DNA of 52,402 nucleotides from Lachnotalea sp. AF33-28 (GCF_003477885.1 NZ_QUEE01000022.1:1-52402), one strand, 5' to 3'. Positions 16,628 to 25,129 are shown, counted from the first letter of the stretch. Notes: generated by a model from the sequence alone, not told the origin. Translations and numbers: made by a program.

Positions 16628-17353
16628 TCACAGCTCTTTATCCTCCAACAGGCGCTTCGGATTTTGAAATAAAATTCGTTCAGCATATTCCCTATTGAAC
16701 TTTTTTTGTATATAATCGGCACATCTGCTTAAGCTGGGCGGCCGTGATTTCAGATCGTGAGAATCGCTCCCGATAAAGTCAATATATTCCTTTTTTAACA
16801 ATTTCTTCAAAAATTTATTGCCGAACACGCCGGCTGTTTTCAAAATGCTGTCCGCATTTGCCTGAAGGTAAGCCCCCCGGTCCGACAGCTCTTCAATCCG
16901 GTCCATCCTGCCTTCCAGGCATTCATAGCGTTCCACATGGGCGAGTATGGGCAGATACCCTTGAGCGGTCAGTTCACAGACAGCATCGCGCATATAAGGA
17001 AAATGCTGCGACGGAGAAAACTCCGTCAATGCGTATCTGGTCTTCGCCATTGTAAGGCATTGACCGTCAGACAGCATCTGCTGTATCTCCTGGCGGTAAT
17101 AAAGTTCGTTTCCAACAAACAGCTTCAGATCCGGCCATTTTTTTACCGCTTTCCAGGCCAGCGATTCCCACGCATGGAGAAAATCACCGGCTGTCCACTT
17201 CCAGCGTTCGGGCCGGAAATGGGGCGTAAGAATGATCGTGCGTATGCCATCCGCGTATGCCGCTTTCAGCATGGCCATTGCCTCTTCTTCACTCCGCGCT
17301 CCGTCGTCAACATGAGGAAGCATGTGACAATGTATATCGGTTAGCCCTTCCAT
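16628..17353 (-). CDS. cpsB: CpsB/YwqE-type PHP-fold tyrosine phosphatase
   Basis: A 241-residue manganese-dependent protein-tyrosine phosphatase of the PHP superfamily. Metal ligands are visible in DIHCHMLPHVDDGA (residues 6-19), ILTPHFRPE near residue 41, LAHVERYE near residue 137 and FIGSDSHDLKSRPP near residue 193. It dephosphorylates the CpsD tyrosine tail. As the first gene of the core operon it follows a leader of about 185 nt from the predicted start site near 17537. The SD is TAGGAGG. The leader contains two weak hairpins on the minus strand, with T-rich stretches at about 17370-17405, which could attenuate transcription. Confidence 0.95.
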   Translation of the reverse strand: MEGLTDIHCHMLPHVDDGARSEEEAMAMLKAAYADGIRTIILTPHFRPERWKWTAGDFLHAWESLAWKAVKKWPDLKLFVGNELYYRQEIQQMLSDGQCLTMAKTRYALTEFSPSQHFPYMRDAVCELTAQGYLPILAHVERYECLEGRMDRIEELSDRGAYLQANADSILKTAGVFGNKFLKKLLKKEYIDFIGSDSHDLKSRPPSLSRCADYIQKKFNREYAERILFQNPKRLLEDKEL

Positions 17354-17543
17354 AAAGCCTCCTAAAAAAGAGTCTGCTCTAATATAAAAATATAGGGGAT
17401 CGGCTTAAAATTACCCATCCCCGCCTATATGCATTTATTTTTTGGATGCTTATACCGTTCCGAAATGCATTGTTATGAGCATTTCTGCCGAATTATACGC
17501 AGGGATACACCGGTTACGGAATATTTTTACATCGCTAGAGGTT

Positions 17544-17572
17544 ATTATAAAACGCATTTTGAGTTGTGTCAA
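17544..17572 (-). promoter_or_regulatory. Consensus sigma-A promoter of the core polysaccharide operon
   Basis: On the minus strand TTGACA (17567-17572) and TATAAT (17544-17549) are both perfect and 17 bp apart. This is the strongest promoter seen in the window. It faces cpsB and lies in the divergent gap with the XRE regulator. A palindrome overlaps the -35, so strong repression is plausible. Confidence 0.85.
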
Positions 17573-17584
17573 CTCGTTTTGCGA
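17552..17584. promoter_or_regulatory. Candidate operator palindrome over the cps -35 box
   Basis: The core GAGTTG-TGT-CAACTC (17561-17575) is a perfect 6-bp dyad, extended outward by CGC and GCG with T-rich spacers. It covers the -35 of the cpsB promoter. The adjacent divergent gene encodes a one-domain XRE DNA-binding protein, the natural candidate ligand. The link is inferred from position and symmetry. Confidence 0.55.
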
Positions 17585-17662
17585 TTTATTTACAATGTAC
17601 CCCTTATAGGAAATATATACTATTAATAGTTATTTTTACCTTACGTAAAGGAGAGGCCTGCT

Positions 17663-18067
17663 ATGGGACTAGTTGATAAGCTGCAGGAGCTGTTAGACGA
17701 ACATCAGCTGACACAAAAGGAAGCCGCACAACGACTGAACATATCGCCCAACACTCTTAATGGCTATGTTCGGGGCAATCGTGAGCCGGATCTGAATATG
17801 CTGACCAAAATAGCCGACCTCTTTGAGGTATCGGCGGACTATCTGCTGGATCATCACCCTTCACACAGTTTTTGTACAGCGGATTACGACTATTACATAC
17901 GTCTTCTGCTTAAGGAAGCGAGAGTTATGTCGGACGATCAGTTAAAGCTCCTGATCCGGCAGGCCCGTCTTATCAACGACTATCAGATCATCCGTAAAGG
18001 CGGAACAGAACCGGAAGGTACGGATTCCCCGGAAGAGTTTACCGCTAAAAAAGAAAAAAAGGTGTGA
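17663..18067 (+). CDS. XRE-family helix-turn-helix regulator of the polysaccharide locus
   Basis: A 134-residue protein with an N-terminal HTH_3 domain (residues about 6-60). The recognition region is LTQKEAAQRLNISPNTLNGY, followed by REPDLNMLTKIADLFEVS. The C-terminal part (residues 70-134) is short and charged, with no recognised ligand domain, and ends in a Lys-rich tail. The SD is AAAGGAGAGG with 6 nt spacing. It is divergent from the cps core operon, shares its intergenic region with a palindromic operator, and is isolated from other genes by a terminator. It probably controls cps transcription, and perhaps its own, possibly in response to a partner protein encoded elsewhere. Confidence 0.85.
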   Translation: MGLVDKLQELLDEHQLTQKEAAQRLNISPNTLNGYVRGNREPDLNMLTKIADLFEVSADYLLDHHPSHSFCTADYDYYIRLLLKEARVMSDDQLKLLIRQARLINDYQIIRKGGTEPEGTDSPEEFTAKKEKKV

Positions 18068-18106
18068 CCCTATGCGTTCATCAGGCCGCATAAGGTCACA
18101 CCTTTT
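18057..18106. terminator. Bidirectional terminator between convergent genes
   Basis: Arms AAAAGGTGTGACC and GGTCACACCTTTT pair perfectly, extended inward by TATGCG/CGCATA after one unpaired base each, with A/T-rich flanks on both sides. It ends the XRE gene (plus) and the his-pepT-LCP transcript (minus). Confidence 0.85.
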
Positions 18107-18123
18107 CCGTTTTAATTTGTCAA

Positions 18124-19194
18124 CTATTTATCACCATATATTGTCTCAATCAGCGCATTTCTGTTTTTCTCAATATCAATTCCCAGCATAGATTTGCTGT
18201 CAATCGTTATATTCTCATATCCGCCGTTCACCGGGATCCTGAAGGAGATCAGCTCATAGCCCAGATAATCCGGCGCGCCAAGCAGCAGGTTCAGCAGTTC
18301 CCCTTCATCCAGGTTCGTGGCTATCTCCGGGAGCAGTGTCTCCAGCACATTGTGCATCTCAAGAAGGTTCAGCTTCTTCATCTCTTCAAACACCTGCATC
18401 AAAACCTCCCGCTGACGCTCCGTACGGCGGAAATCGCTTCCCTTCACATACCTCACTCTGGAATACGCCAGGGCCTGTTTGCCGTTTAAACGCAGCAGTC
18501 CCACATCTGCGGGGCTTAGCAGTTCTTCATTATCCAATATTCCCATCGTATCATTGATGTCCTGGATATAGTTGTTCATGATCTGCTGCTCATCCGCGTC
18601 CACATCGATCAGAACGCCCCCGATCTCATCGATCACATCCATGAAGGCATAGAAATTCACGCGGATATAGTCATCCACCTTCAGCTTGAAATTCTCGTTT
18701 ACAGTCTTTAAGAGCAGGTCAGGACCGCCATATGCATGCGCGGTATTGATGCGGTTATTGCCCACTCCGGGAATGGAGACATAGATATCCCTCATGATGG
18801 AGGTCAGCACGATCTGCCGGGTCTTGCGGTTTATGGACATCAGAATGATGGAATCCGAACGTCCGCTGCTGTCATTTTCCCGGGTATCGGTGCCGATCAG
18901 CAGTATATGGTGTACATTTTTATCAAACTTCAGTTCCTCCGCATCATTCTCCAGATTAGCTCTAAGCTGCTCCTCCAGGGCCCTGATATCCTCTTCATCG
19001 GTATCTGTACCGGCCACGGTCTCCTCCGTCTCCGGTTCAATGGTCTCCTGTATCACCGCAGCTGTACCTTGGGACGGGCGCTTCATCAGGCCCGCATAAT
19101 GATGGAACACCAGATAAGCCGACAGAATGCACAGGCATAAAATGATGGCGGCCACGGCCAGCACAATAGGCCACTTCCTCTTTTTGCTGTCCAT
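18124..19194 (-). CDS. Second LytR-CpsA-Psr (LCP) family protein
   Basis: A 356-residue protein with one TM helix at residues about 8-30, an acidic linker (residues about 45-85) and an LCP domain from about residue 93. Key segments are HHILLIGTDTRENDSSGRSDS, with the binding-site Asp and Arg, TSIMRDIYVSIPGVGNNRIN, and YSRVRYVKGSDFRRTERQRE. It is more typical of the family than the copy at 9923-11050. It lies 8 bp after pepT, behind the his genes, so it may be transcribed with them as well as from a local promoter. The acceptor is presumably peptidoglycan; the glycopolymer substrate (teichoic acid or the locus polysaccharide) is not evident. Confidence 0.9.
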   Translation of the reverse strand: MDSKKRKWPIVLAVAAIILCLCILSAYLVFHHYAGLMKRPSQGTAAVIQETIEPETEETVAGTDTDEEDIRALEEQLRANLENDAEELKFDKNVHHILLIGTDTRENDSSGRSDSIILMSINRKTRQIVLTSIMRDIYVSIPGVGNNRINTAHAYGGPDLLLKTVNENFKLKVDDYIRVNFYAFMDVIDEIGGVLIDVDADEQQIMNNYIQDINDTMGILDNEELLSPADVGLLRLNGKQALAYSRVRYVKGSDFRRTERQREVLMQVFEEMKKLNLLEMHNVLETLLPEIATNLDEGELLNLLLGAPDYLGYELISFRIPVNGGYENITIDSKSMLGIDIEKNRNALIETIYGDK

Positions 19195-19202
19195 AGGCCT
19201 CC

Positions 19203-20471
19203 TTACTTTGCAGCCGTGTAACGCTGTACAAGATTAAGCAAAATATCAACTACTGTTTCCATGGACTGCACACAGACATATTCATACCTGCCGTGGCAGT
19301 TCTGACCGCCGGTACACAGATTGGGGCAGGGCAGTCCCATGTAGGAAAGTCTGGCTCCGTCCGTACCGCCGCGGATCGGCAGGATGATAGGCTTTACGCC
19401 TGCCTCTTCCATCGCCTTTTTTGCATTGTCAATCAGATGCATATGGGGAAGGATCTTTTCCTTCATATTGTAATAGGAGTCCGAAATTTCCGCTGTGAAT
19501 GTGCCTTTCCCATATTTTTCATTGAGAAAATCGCAGGTTTTCCGGAAAAAATCCTTTTTTTGTTCAAATTTTTCCATATCATGGTCGCGGATGATATAGT
19601 CCACCTGAACCTCATCCACATTTCCGGCGATGGAATCCGGATGGTAAAAGCCCTCGTATCCTTCTGTAGAAGATGGATTTTCGTATACCGGCAGCAGGTT
19701 CTGAAATTCAGAAGCTAAAAGGATCGCGTTTATCATCTTTCCTTTGGCGGATCCTGGATGGATGCTGGTGCCGTGGATATGCAGGCGGGCAGAAGCTGCG
19801 TTGAAGTTCTCATACTCAATCTCGCCCACTTCTCCTCCATCCACCGTATAAGCATAATCGGCGCCAAAACCGGGTACATCAAAATAATCCACACCGCGGC
19901 CGACTTCCTCATCCGGTGTAAAACCGATCCGTATCTCTCCGTGTGGAACTGAAGGATTGGACAGCAGATACTCCGCCATAGCCATAATCTCGGCTATGCC
20001 GGCCTTATCGTCTGCGCCCAGCAGCGTATTGCCGTCGGTCACCACCAGGTCCCTGCCACGGTACTTCAGCAGATCCGGATATTCCGAAGGGCTTAACACC
20101 ACCCCGTTTACTGCGTTTAAAACAATCTCGCCGCCGTCATAATCTTTCACAATGCGCGGATTCACATCGGCGCCGGACACCGCATTGGAGGTATCCATAT
20201 GGGCGATAAATCCCAGCACCGGCGCTTTTGCCCCCGCCTCCAGCCTGGCCTTTGTTTCCGGCAGATTCCCGCTGGCAGGAATCTCTGCATATACATAAGC
20301 GTGCTCCGGATCCAGACGCACATTTGAAGCGCCGATCTGATTCAGTTCCTCTGCCAGCAGCCTGGCCAGATTCCACTGTTTCCCGGTGCTCGGCACCTGA
20401 TCGGATTCTTCTGACTGCGTATCAATCTTTACATACCGTAAAAACCGTTCTAACACTGATGTGTGTTCCAT
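19203..20471 (-). CDS. pepT: Peptidase T (tripeptide aminopeptidase)
   Basis: A 422-residue M20B metallopeptidase that removes the N-terminal residue from tripeptides in the cytoplasm. Zinc and catalytic segments are visible: FIAHMDTSNAVSG near residue 88, LLGADDKAGIAEI near residue 148, FTPDEEVGRGVDYFD near residue 182, and PIRGGTDGARLSYMGLP near residue 385. The length matches the family. It follows hisIE by 42 bp on the same strand and precedes the LCP gene by 8 bp. The SD AGAGGAGG supports the ATG at 20471. Confidence 0.95.
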   Translation of the reverse strand: MEHTSVLERFLRYVKIDTQSEESDQVPSTGKQWNLARLLAEELNQIGASNVRLDPEHAYVYAEIPASGNLPETKARLEAGAKAPVLGFIAHMDTSNAVSGADVNPRIVKDYDGGEIVLNAVNGVVLSPSEYPDLLKYRGRDLVVTDGNTLLGADDKAGIAEIMAMAEYLLSNPSVPHGEIRIGFTPDEEVGRGVDYFDVPGFGADYAYTVDGGEVGEIEYENFNAASARLHIHGTSIHPGSAKGKMINAILLASEFQNLLPVYENPSSTEGYEGFYHPDSIAGNVDEVQVDYIIRDHDMEKFEQKKDFFRKTCDFLNEKYGKGTFTAEISDSYYNMKEKILPHMHLIDNAKKAMEEAGVKPIILPIRGGTDGARLSYMGLPCPNLCTGGQNCHGRYEYVCVQSMETVVDILLNLVQRYTAAK

Positions 20472-20513
20472 ATAAAATCCTCCTCTTTTATAGGATCAGT
20501 TAGGGCTATGTGA

Positions 20514-21782
20514 TCAGCGGTTGGCCAGTTCCCTGGTGATATCCTCCCAGTTTACGCCGCGCTCCGCCATCAGAACCATCACATGATACAGAAAATCCGA
20601 TATTTCATAAATCAGTTCCTCATTGTCCGGATTTTTAGCGGCAATGACGATCTCAGTCGCCTCTTCACCGACCTTTTTCAGTATCTTATCGATCCCCTTG
20701 TCAAACAGATAGTTTGTATAGGAGCCTTCCTTAGGGTATTTTTTCCGCTCCAAAATGACGGAAAAGACCTCTTCAAACACCTTTAAAGGATTCGTTTCAT
20801 CATATTCCTTCTTCACAAGCTGCTTGAAAAAGCAGGAACGCGCTCCGGTATGGCAGGCCGCGCCGACCTGTGACACCTTGGCAAGCAGGGTATCGTTGTC
20901 ACAGTCCAGAAAGAGGGATTTGACAAACTGGTAATGGCCGGAAGTTTCCCCTTTCACCCACTGGGTCTGGCGGCTTCGGCTGTAATAAGTCATTTTACCT
21001 GTATGCAGCGTATTGCGAAAGGCGGCTTCATTCATATAAGCCTGCATTAACACCTCATCTGTCTTATAGTCCTGTACAATGACCGGGAGCAGCCCATCGC
21101 AGCCCAGTTTAAACTCACTCCAGTCCATGCTGCTCTCAAAGGTATTCACTTCCACGCCTTCGGATTTCAGCACATGTTTCAGCTCCATCAGCAGATCCGT
21201 CTCATTCTCATGCACCCACATGGAAACGCCGGTGATCATGGGCAGCTTCAAAAGATCCAGCACCGCAGCGGCATCATCCAATCCTGCGGGCAGAATGAGC
21301 GGAAGCGGGCATGCTTTGATTTCCTGCATGTGATCCATCACATTTCCGAAATAAAACAGCAGACCGGCCCCGTCTCCGGTATAGGAAAACGCATCGGAGA
21401 GGTCATCGGTATAAACCGCCATCTTATCCCTGCCGAATCGGTTGGAGCATTCCTTCAATATTCTCATGTTTTCCTCTGTATCGTAGAAAAATACATATTT
21501 TGCTCCGGTATAGAGGTATTTCTTCACATCTTCCGTTCTGTGGATATGCCCGCCCACCATCAGCGGGATATCCACCACCCGGTTCATCTCCTTCATACAG
21601 GCAATGGCTTTTTCATGTTCCTCGTCATTTAAGCTGTCTTCCATGATAATAATCATGTCAGCTCCGTTGTCGCTGTAGGATCTGCACAGCTGTGCAGGAT
21701 TTTCTGAAAGGATCTCATCCTCCAGCCAGGCTTTCCCCTCTTTGAGCCGGAATACCGGTATCAGTTTCTTATTTCCAGACAT
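20514..21782 (-). CDS. hisIE: HisIE (phosphoribosyl-AMP cyclohydrolase/phosphoribosyl-ATP pyrophosphatase) with N-terminal HisF/HisA-like barrel
   Basis: A 422-residue three-part protein. Residues about 1-215 resemble a HisF/HisA TIM barrel (KLIPVFRLKEG at 6-16, VGGHIHRTEDVKKYLYTGAK near residue 80). Residues about 216-320 are HisI, with zinc and active-site residues in LFLDCDNDTLLAKVSQ and ACHTGARSCFF. Residues about 330-422 are HisE (KILKKVGEEATEIVIAAK). HisI and HisE carry out steps 3 and 2 of histidine synthesis. In the barrel both catalytic Asp positions look substituted: Arg12 replaces the Asp of IPCLDVKDG, and Thr stands in KMAVYTDD where HisF has a VAID-type Asp. The barrel is therefore probably non-catalytic and structural or regulatory. 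No separate hisF or hisH is in the window. The start follows SD GTGAGGG. Confidence 0.9.
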   Translation of the reverse strand: MSGNKKLIPVFRLKEGKAWLEDEILSENPAQLCRSYSDNGADMIIIMEDSLNDEEHEKAIACMKEMNRVVDIPLMVGGHIHRTEDVKKYLYTGAKYVFFYDTEENMRILKECSNRFGRDKMAVYTDDLSDAFSYTGDGAGLLFYFGNVMDHMQEIKACPLPLILPAGLDDAAAVLDLLKLPMITGVSMWVHENETDLLMELKHVLKSEGVEVNTFESSMDWSEFKLGCDGLLPVIVQDYKTDEVLMQAYMNEAAFRNTLHTGKMTYYSRSRQTQWVKGETSGHYQFVKSLFLDCDNDTLLAKVSQVGAACHTGARSCFFKQLVKKEYDETNPLKVFEEVFSVILERKKYPKEGSYTNYLFDKGIDKILKKVGEEATEIVIAAKNPDNEELIYEISDFLYHVMVLMAERGVNWEDITRELANR

Positions 21783-21796
21783 ATCTATCCCTCACT

Positions 21797-21835
21797 TTTC
21801 CTGTCACCAACCGCAGGTCATCACTCTGCGGTTGG
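21797..21835. repeat. Dispersed intergenic repeat copy 1, hairpin across the hisA stop codon
   Basis: Perfect 10-bp arms (21807-21816 and 21826-21835) with a 9-nt loop that contains the hisA stop. The segment CCTGTCACCAACCGCAGG with its TTT flank recurs at 29558-29577, and a diverged relative lies near 45958. No U-run follows on the minus strand, so it is not a standard terminator. Insertion of the repeat may have reshaped the hisA C-terminus (MPPTAE). Confidence 0.5.
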
Positions 21836-22555
21836 CGGCATTTGAAATTGCGCAACAGCCTGGCGAAGGCTGATCTTATTTTCGTAAAGAGCCTTACCGA
21901 TGATCGCCCCATGGATTCCGGCTCTGCTTAATGCTTCCAGATCCATCATGGAGGATACGCCGCCAGAGGCAATAATATCCATGCCGGTAATCCGGTTCAA
22001 CTCCTCTGTCTGTGACAGATTCGGACCTCCCATCATCCCGTCTCTGGAAATATCCGTATATACAATGGTTTTTACTCCCAGTTGTTCCATCTGGAGACAA
22101 GTATACACAGCGGTATGGGTGCTCACCTTTTCCCAGCCGTCCGTGGCCACGAAACCGTTTTTCGCATCCACCCCTACCACGATGCGGTCCGCGCCGAATA
22201 CGGAGATCGCTTCCTTAACAAATCCCGGATTCTGCACCGCCTTTGTACCGATGATCACGCGCCGGATGCCGCAGTCAAATACGGCCTCCATATCCTGGAT
22301 GGAGCGAATGCCGCCGCCCAGCTGTATGGGCATGCTGACCGCAGAGGCAATCTCACGGATAACCTGGGCATTCACCCTCCGCCCTGCGGCCGCGCCGTCC
22401 AGATCCACCAGATGCAGCCAGGTCGCCCCCTGACTCTCCCACTGCCTTGCCACCTCAGCCGGTGACTCACTGTATATATTGACCTGATCAAAGGCCCCCT
22501 GTCTTAGCCGCACGCAGCGGCCGTCCTTTATATCAATCGCGGGATACATCTGCAT
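21821..22555 (-). CDS. hisA: HisA, ProFAR isomerase
   Basis: A 244-residue TIM-barrel isomerase (step 4 of histidine synthesis). The first catalytic Asp is in YPAIDIKDGRCVRL at the N-terminus and the second region is VVGVDAKNGFV near residue 127. The phosphate-binding glycines are in IQLGGGIRS near residue 78, IASGGVSSM and AIIGKALYENK. An ATG ten codons upstream falls inside hisB; the ATG at 22555 has AAAGGAG 9 nt before it and follows the hisB stop by 1 nt. The last residues lie in a repeat-derived hairpin. Confidence 0.96.
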   Translation of the reverse strand: MQMYPAIDIKDGRCVRLRQGAFDQVNIYSESPAEVARQWESQGATWLHLVDLDGAAAGRRVNAQVIREIASAVSMPIQLGGGIRSIQDMEAVFDCGIRRVIIGTKAVQNPGFVKEAISVFGADRIVVGVDAKNGFVATDGWEKVSTHTAVYTCLQMEQLGVKTIVYTDISRDGMMGGPNLSQTEELNRITGMDIIASGGVSSMMDLEALSRAGIHGAIIGKALYENKISLRQAVAQFQMPPTAE

Positions 22556-22556
22556 A

Positions 22557-23144
22557 TCACAACGCTCCTTTCGTAGAAAGCACATCCTTGATACGTCCGT
22601 CTAAAGAAACCGCCTGATCCAGCGACTTGGCAAACGCCTTGAACATGGCTTCCACTATATGATGGGCGTTGTCACCGTGGATCTGTTTGATGTGGAGATT
22701 CATGCCTGCTGAAACGGTGACTGCGTAGAAAAATTCCTTCACCATCTGGGTCTCAAACGCCCCGATCCGCTCCACAGCCAAGGAGGCGTCATAGACCAGA
22801 TAAGGCCGGCCGGACAGATCCAGCGCGCATAACACCAGCGCCTCATCCATGGGCAGCATCACAGAGCCGTACCGCCGGATCGAACGCTTGTCTCCCAGTG
22901 CCTGGGAAATGGCCTTACCCAGCACGATTCCGGTATCTTCAACGGTATGATGCGTATCCACATCCAGATCTCCGTTAACGGTAACCTGCAAATCGAAAAA
23001 ACCGTGTCTGGCAAAGCTCTCCAGCATATGGTCAAAAAATCCGATTCCCGTATTCACCGCCGCCCTGCCGCTGCCGTCCAGATTCAATTCAATTGAGATG
23101 ACAGTTTCCTTTGTAGAACGGTTTACAATTGCAGTTCTTTCCAT
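22557..23144 (-). CDS. hisB: HisB, imidazoleglycerol-phosphate dehydratase
   Basis: A monofunctional dehydratase of 195 residues (step 6). The manganese-binding His clusters are visible: FFDHMLESFARHGFFDL near residue 35, DTHHTVEDTGIVLGKA near residue 62, and GDNAHHIVEAMFKAFAKSL near residue 158. No phosphatase domain is attached, as usual in Firmicutes. A longer start at 23177 is possible, but the ATG at 23144 has AGGAG 8 nt upstream and gives the conserved start ERTAIVNRSTKET. Confidence 0.96.
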   Translation of the reverse strand: MERTAIVNRSTKETVISIELNLDGSGRAAVNTGIGFFDHMLESFARHGFFDLQVTVNGDLDVDTHHTVEDTGIVLGKAISQALGDKRSIRRYGSVMLPMDEALVLCALDLSGRPYLVYDASLAVERIGAFETQMVKEFFYAVTVSAGMNLHIKQIHGDNAHHIVEAMFKAFAKSLDQAVSLDGRIKDVLSTKGAL

Positions 23145-23183
23145 TCTTCTCGCTCCTATCCGCGCCATAGCGCTCACTAACAG

Positions 23184-24473
23184 TTATTCAAAACGTACCT
23201 TGATTGAATTGGCATGGGCTGTCAGGCTCTCAGATTCCGCAAACCGGATGATGTCTTCATGTATGGGCTCCAGCGCTTCCCTTGAATAGGATATGATGCT
23301 GGATTTCTTAATAAAGTCATCCACGCTTAAAGGCGAGAAAAACTTTGCGGTGCCGTTGGTGGGCAGCACATGGTTGGGGCCTGCAAAATAATCTCCCAGA
23401 GGCTCAGAGCTGTATTCCCCGATAAAAATCGCCCCCGCATTTCTGATCTTCGTCATCACCTGGAAGGGCTCTCTTGTCTGAATCTCCAGATGTTCCGAAG
23501 CGATCTCGTTGGCGGTCTCAATGGCTTCGTCCATATCCTTTGCAATCAGTATGTATCCGTAATTATCCAGGGATTTCTCAAGGATTTCTTTCCTGCTTAA
23601 GCTTTGGACAAAGCGGTCCACCTCTTCCGATACCTGATCCGCCAGCTTCTCTGAAGTGGTGACCAGGATCGCCGAAGCCAGTTCATCGTGCTCTGCCTGG
23701 GACAGCAGATCCGCCGCCACATATCTGGGGTTTGCCGTATCATCCGCCAGAACCAGAATCTCGCTGGGCCCTGCGATGGAATCGATGCTCACATGCCCGT
23801 AAACCGCCTTTTTCGCCAGAGCCACATAGATATTTCCAGGCCCCACGATCTTGTCCACTTTAGGTATGGATTTAGTACCAAAGGCAAGGGCTGCGATGGC
23901 CTGGGCGCCGCCTGCCTTATACACCGCATCCACTCCGGCTTCTTTGGCCGCGACCAGCGTGCCCGGATTCACTTTGCCGTCCTTTCCGGGAGGCGTTGTC
24001 ATGATGATCTGCTCCACTCCCGCCACTTTAGCGGGTACCACATTCATCAAAACAGAAGAAGGGTAGGCCGCCTTGCCGCCCGGCACATAGACGCCGACTT
24101 TCCTAAGGGCAGTTACCTTCTGCCCTAATATGCTGCCGTCAGGGCGGCTGTCGAACCAGCTGTACTGACGCTGTTTCTCATGATATTCCCTGATATTTAC
24201 AAGGGCTTTGCGGATCACTGCCAGCAGTTCTTCCGGCACCTGACGGTACGCCTCGGCAGTCTCCTCTTCCGTCACCAACACGTTATCCTCGCTGACCATC
24301 GCCTTATCAAACTGTGCGGTGTAGGCAAACAGCGCCTCATCCCCTTTATTCTTCACATTGGATACAATTTCATTTACACTCTGCGCATACGATTCATACT
24401 GATTGGGGCTTCTCTTTAAAAGGTTTTCCAACAGGTTCTTTTTGGACTCCGGGTCCAGATATACTTTTCTCAT
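23184..24473 (-). CDS. hisD: HisD, histidinol dehydrogenase
   Basis: A 429-residue zinc-dependent, NAD-linked enzyme that performs the last two oxidations of histidine synthesis. Family segments are GVYVPGGKAAYPSSVLMNVVP near residue 130, KIVGPGNIYVALAKKAVYG near residue 215, IAGPSEILVLADD near residue 240, LLSQAEHDELASAIL near residue 262 with the zinc-binding Gln/His, and GPNHVLPTNGTAKFFSPLSV near residue 370. The start overlaps the hisG stop by 4 nt, indicating translational coupling. Confidence 0.97.
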   Translation of the reverse strand: MRKVYLDPESKKNLLENLLKRSPNQYESYAQSVNEIVSNVKNKGDEALFAYTAQFDKAMVSEDNVLVTEEETAEAYRQVPEELLAVIRKALVNIREYHEKQRQYSWFDSRPDGSILGQKVTALRKVGVYVPGGKAAYPSSVLMNVVPAKVAGVEQIIMTTPPGKDGKVNPGTLVAAKEAGVDAVYKAGGAQAIAALAFGTKSIPKVDKIVGPGNIYVALAKKAVYGHVSIDSIAGPSEILVLADDTANPRYVAADLLSQAEHDELASAILVTTSEKLADQVSEEVDRFVQSLSRKEILEKSLDNYGYILIAKDMDEAIETANEIASEHLEIQTREPFQVMTKIRNAGAIFIGEYSSEPLGDYFAGPNHVLPTNGTAKFFSPLSVDDFIKKSSIISYSREALEPIHEDIIRFAESESLTAHANSIKVRFE

Positions 24474-25129
24474 AGTCTGTTTCCTTCCTTGCTTTGAAGT
24501 TTCTCACGAAGCTGCGACAGCATTCTGGTAATACGTTCATTTTCCATCTTCATGCTGACCTGATTGACCACCACTCTGGCGGACAGGCTGCAGATTTCCT
24601 CCAGCACCTCCAGGCCGTTTTCACGAAGTGTTGTTCCTGTTTCCACGATATCCACGATCACTTCAGACAGTCCTACTATGGGCGCCAGCTCGATGGAACC
24701 GTTCAGCTTAATAATTTCCACCGTCTGATGTTTTTTATTATAGAAGTAATCCTTTGCGATCTTCGGATATTTTGTAGCCACGCGGATCAGCTCCCGGTGC
24801 TTGAGCTTCTCTGCGGAGGATGCCGGTCCGCAGACGCACATCCTGCACTTTCCAAGCCCCAGATCCAGAACCTCATACAGCTTTCTGCCTTCCTCCAGGA
24901 TCGTGTCCTTGCCCACAATGCCGATGTCCGCCGCCCCATACTCCACATAGGTCGGTACATCCGTGGCCTTTGCCAGGAAAAACTTAAGTTTCAGCTCCTC
25001 ATTGGTGAAAATCAGCCTGCGCGTCTTTTCATCTTTCATCTCCTCACAGGTGATGCCGATCTCTTCAAACAGAGCCATGGTCTGCTTGGCAAGGCGGCCC
25101 TTTGGGAGCGCAAATGTAATATATCTCAT
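24470..25129 (-). CDS. hisG: HisG, short-form ATP phosphoribosyltransferase catalytic subunit
   Basis: A 219-residue short-form HisG (step 1), lacking the C-terminal ACT-like regulatory domain of long HisG. It begins RYITFALPKGRLAKQTMALF and contains YGAADIGIVGKDTILE near residue 85 and the PRPP-binding loop DIVETGTTLRENGLEV near residue 163. Short HisG needs HisZ for activity and histidine feedback, and hisZ lies 32 bp upstream in the same operon. Confidence 0.97.
   Translation of the reverse strand: MRYITFALPKGRLAKQTMALFEEIGITCEEMKDEKTRRLIFTNEELKLKFFLAKATDVPTYVEYGAADIGIVGKDTILEEGRKLYEVLDLGLGKCRMCVCGPASSAEKLKHRELIRVATKYPKIAKDYFYNKKHQTVEIIKLNGSIELAPIVGLSEVIVDIVETGTTLRENGLEVLEEICSLSARVVVNQVSMKMENERITRMLSQLREKLQSKEGNRL

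Noticed and set aside
17354..17420. Full attenuator terminator in the cpsB leader
   Set aside because: Hairpins there are imperfect or very short and the T-rich stretches are interrupted; recorded only as a possibility in the cpsB entry.
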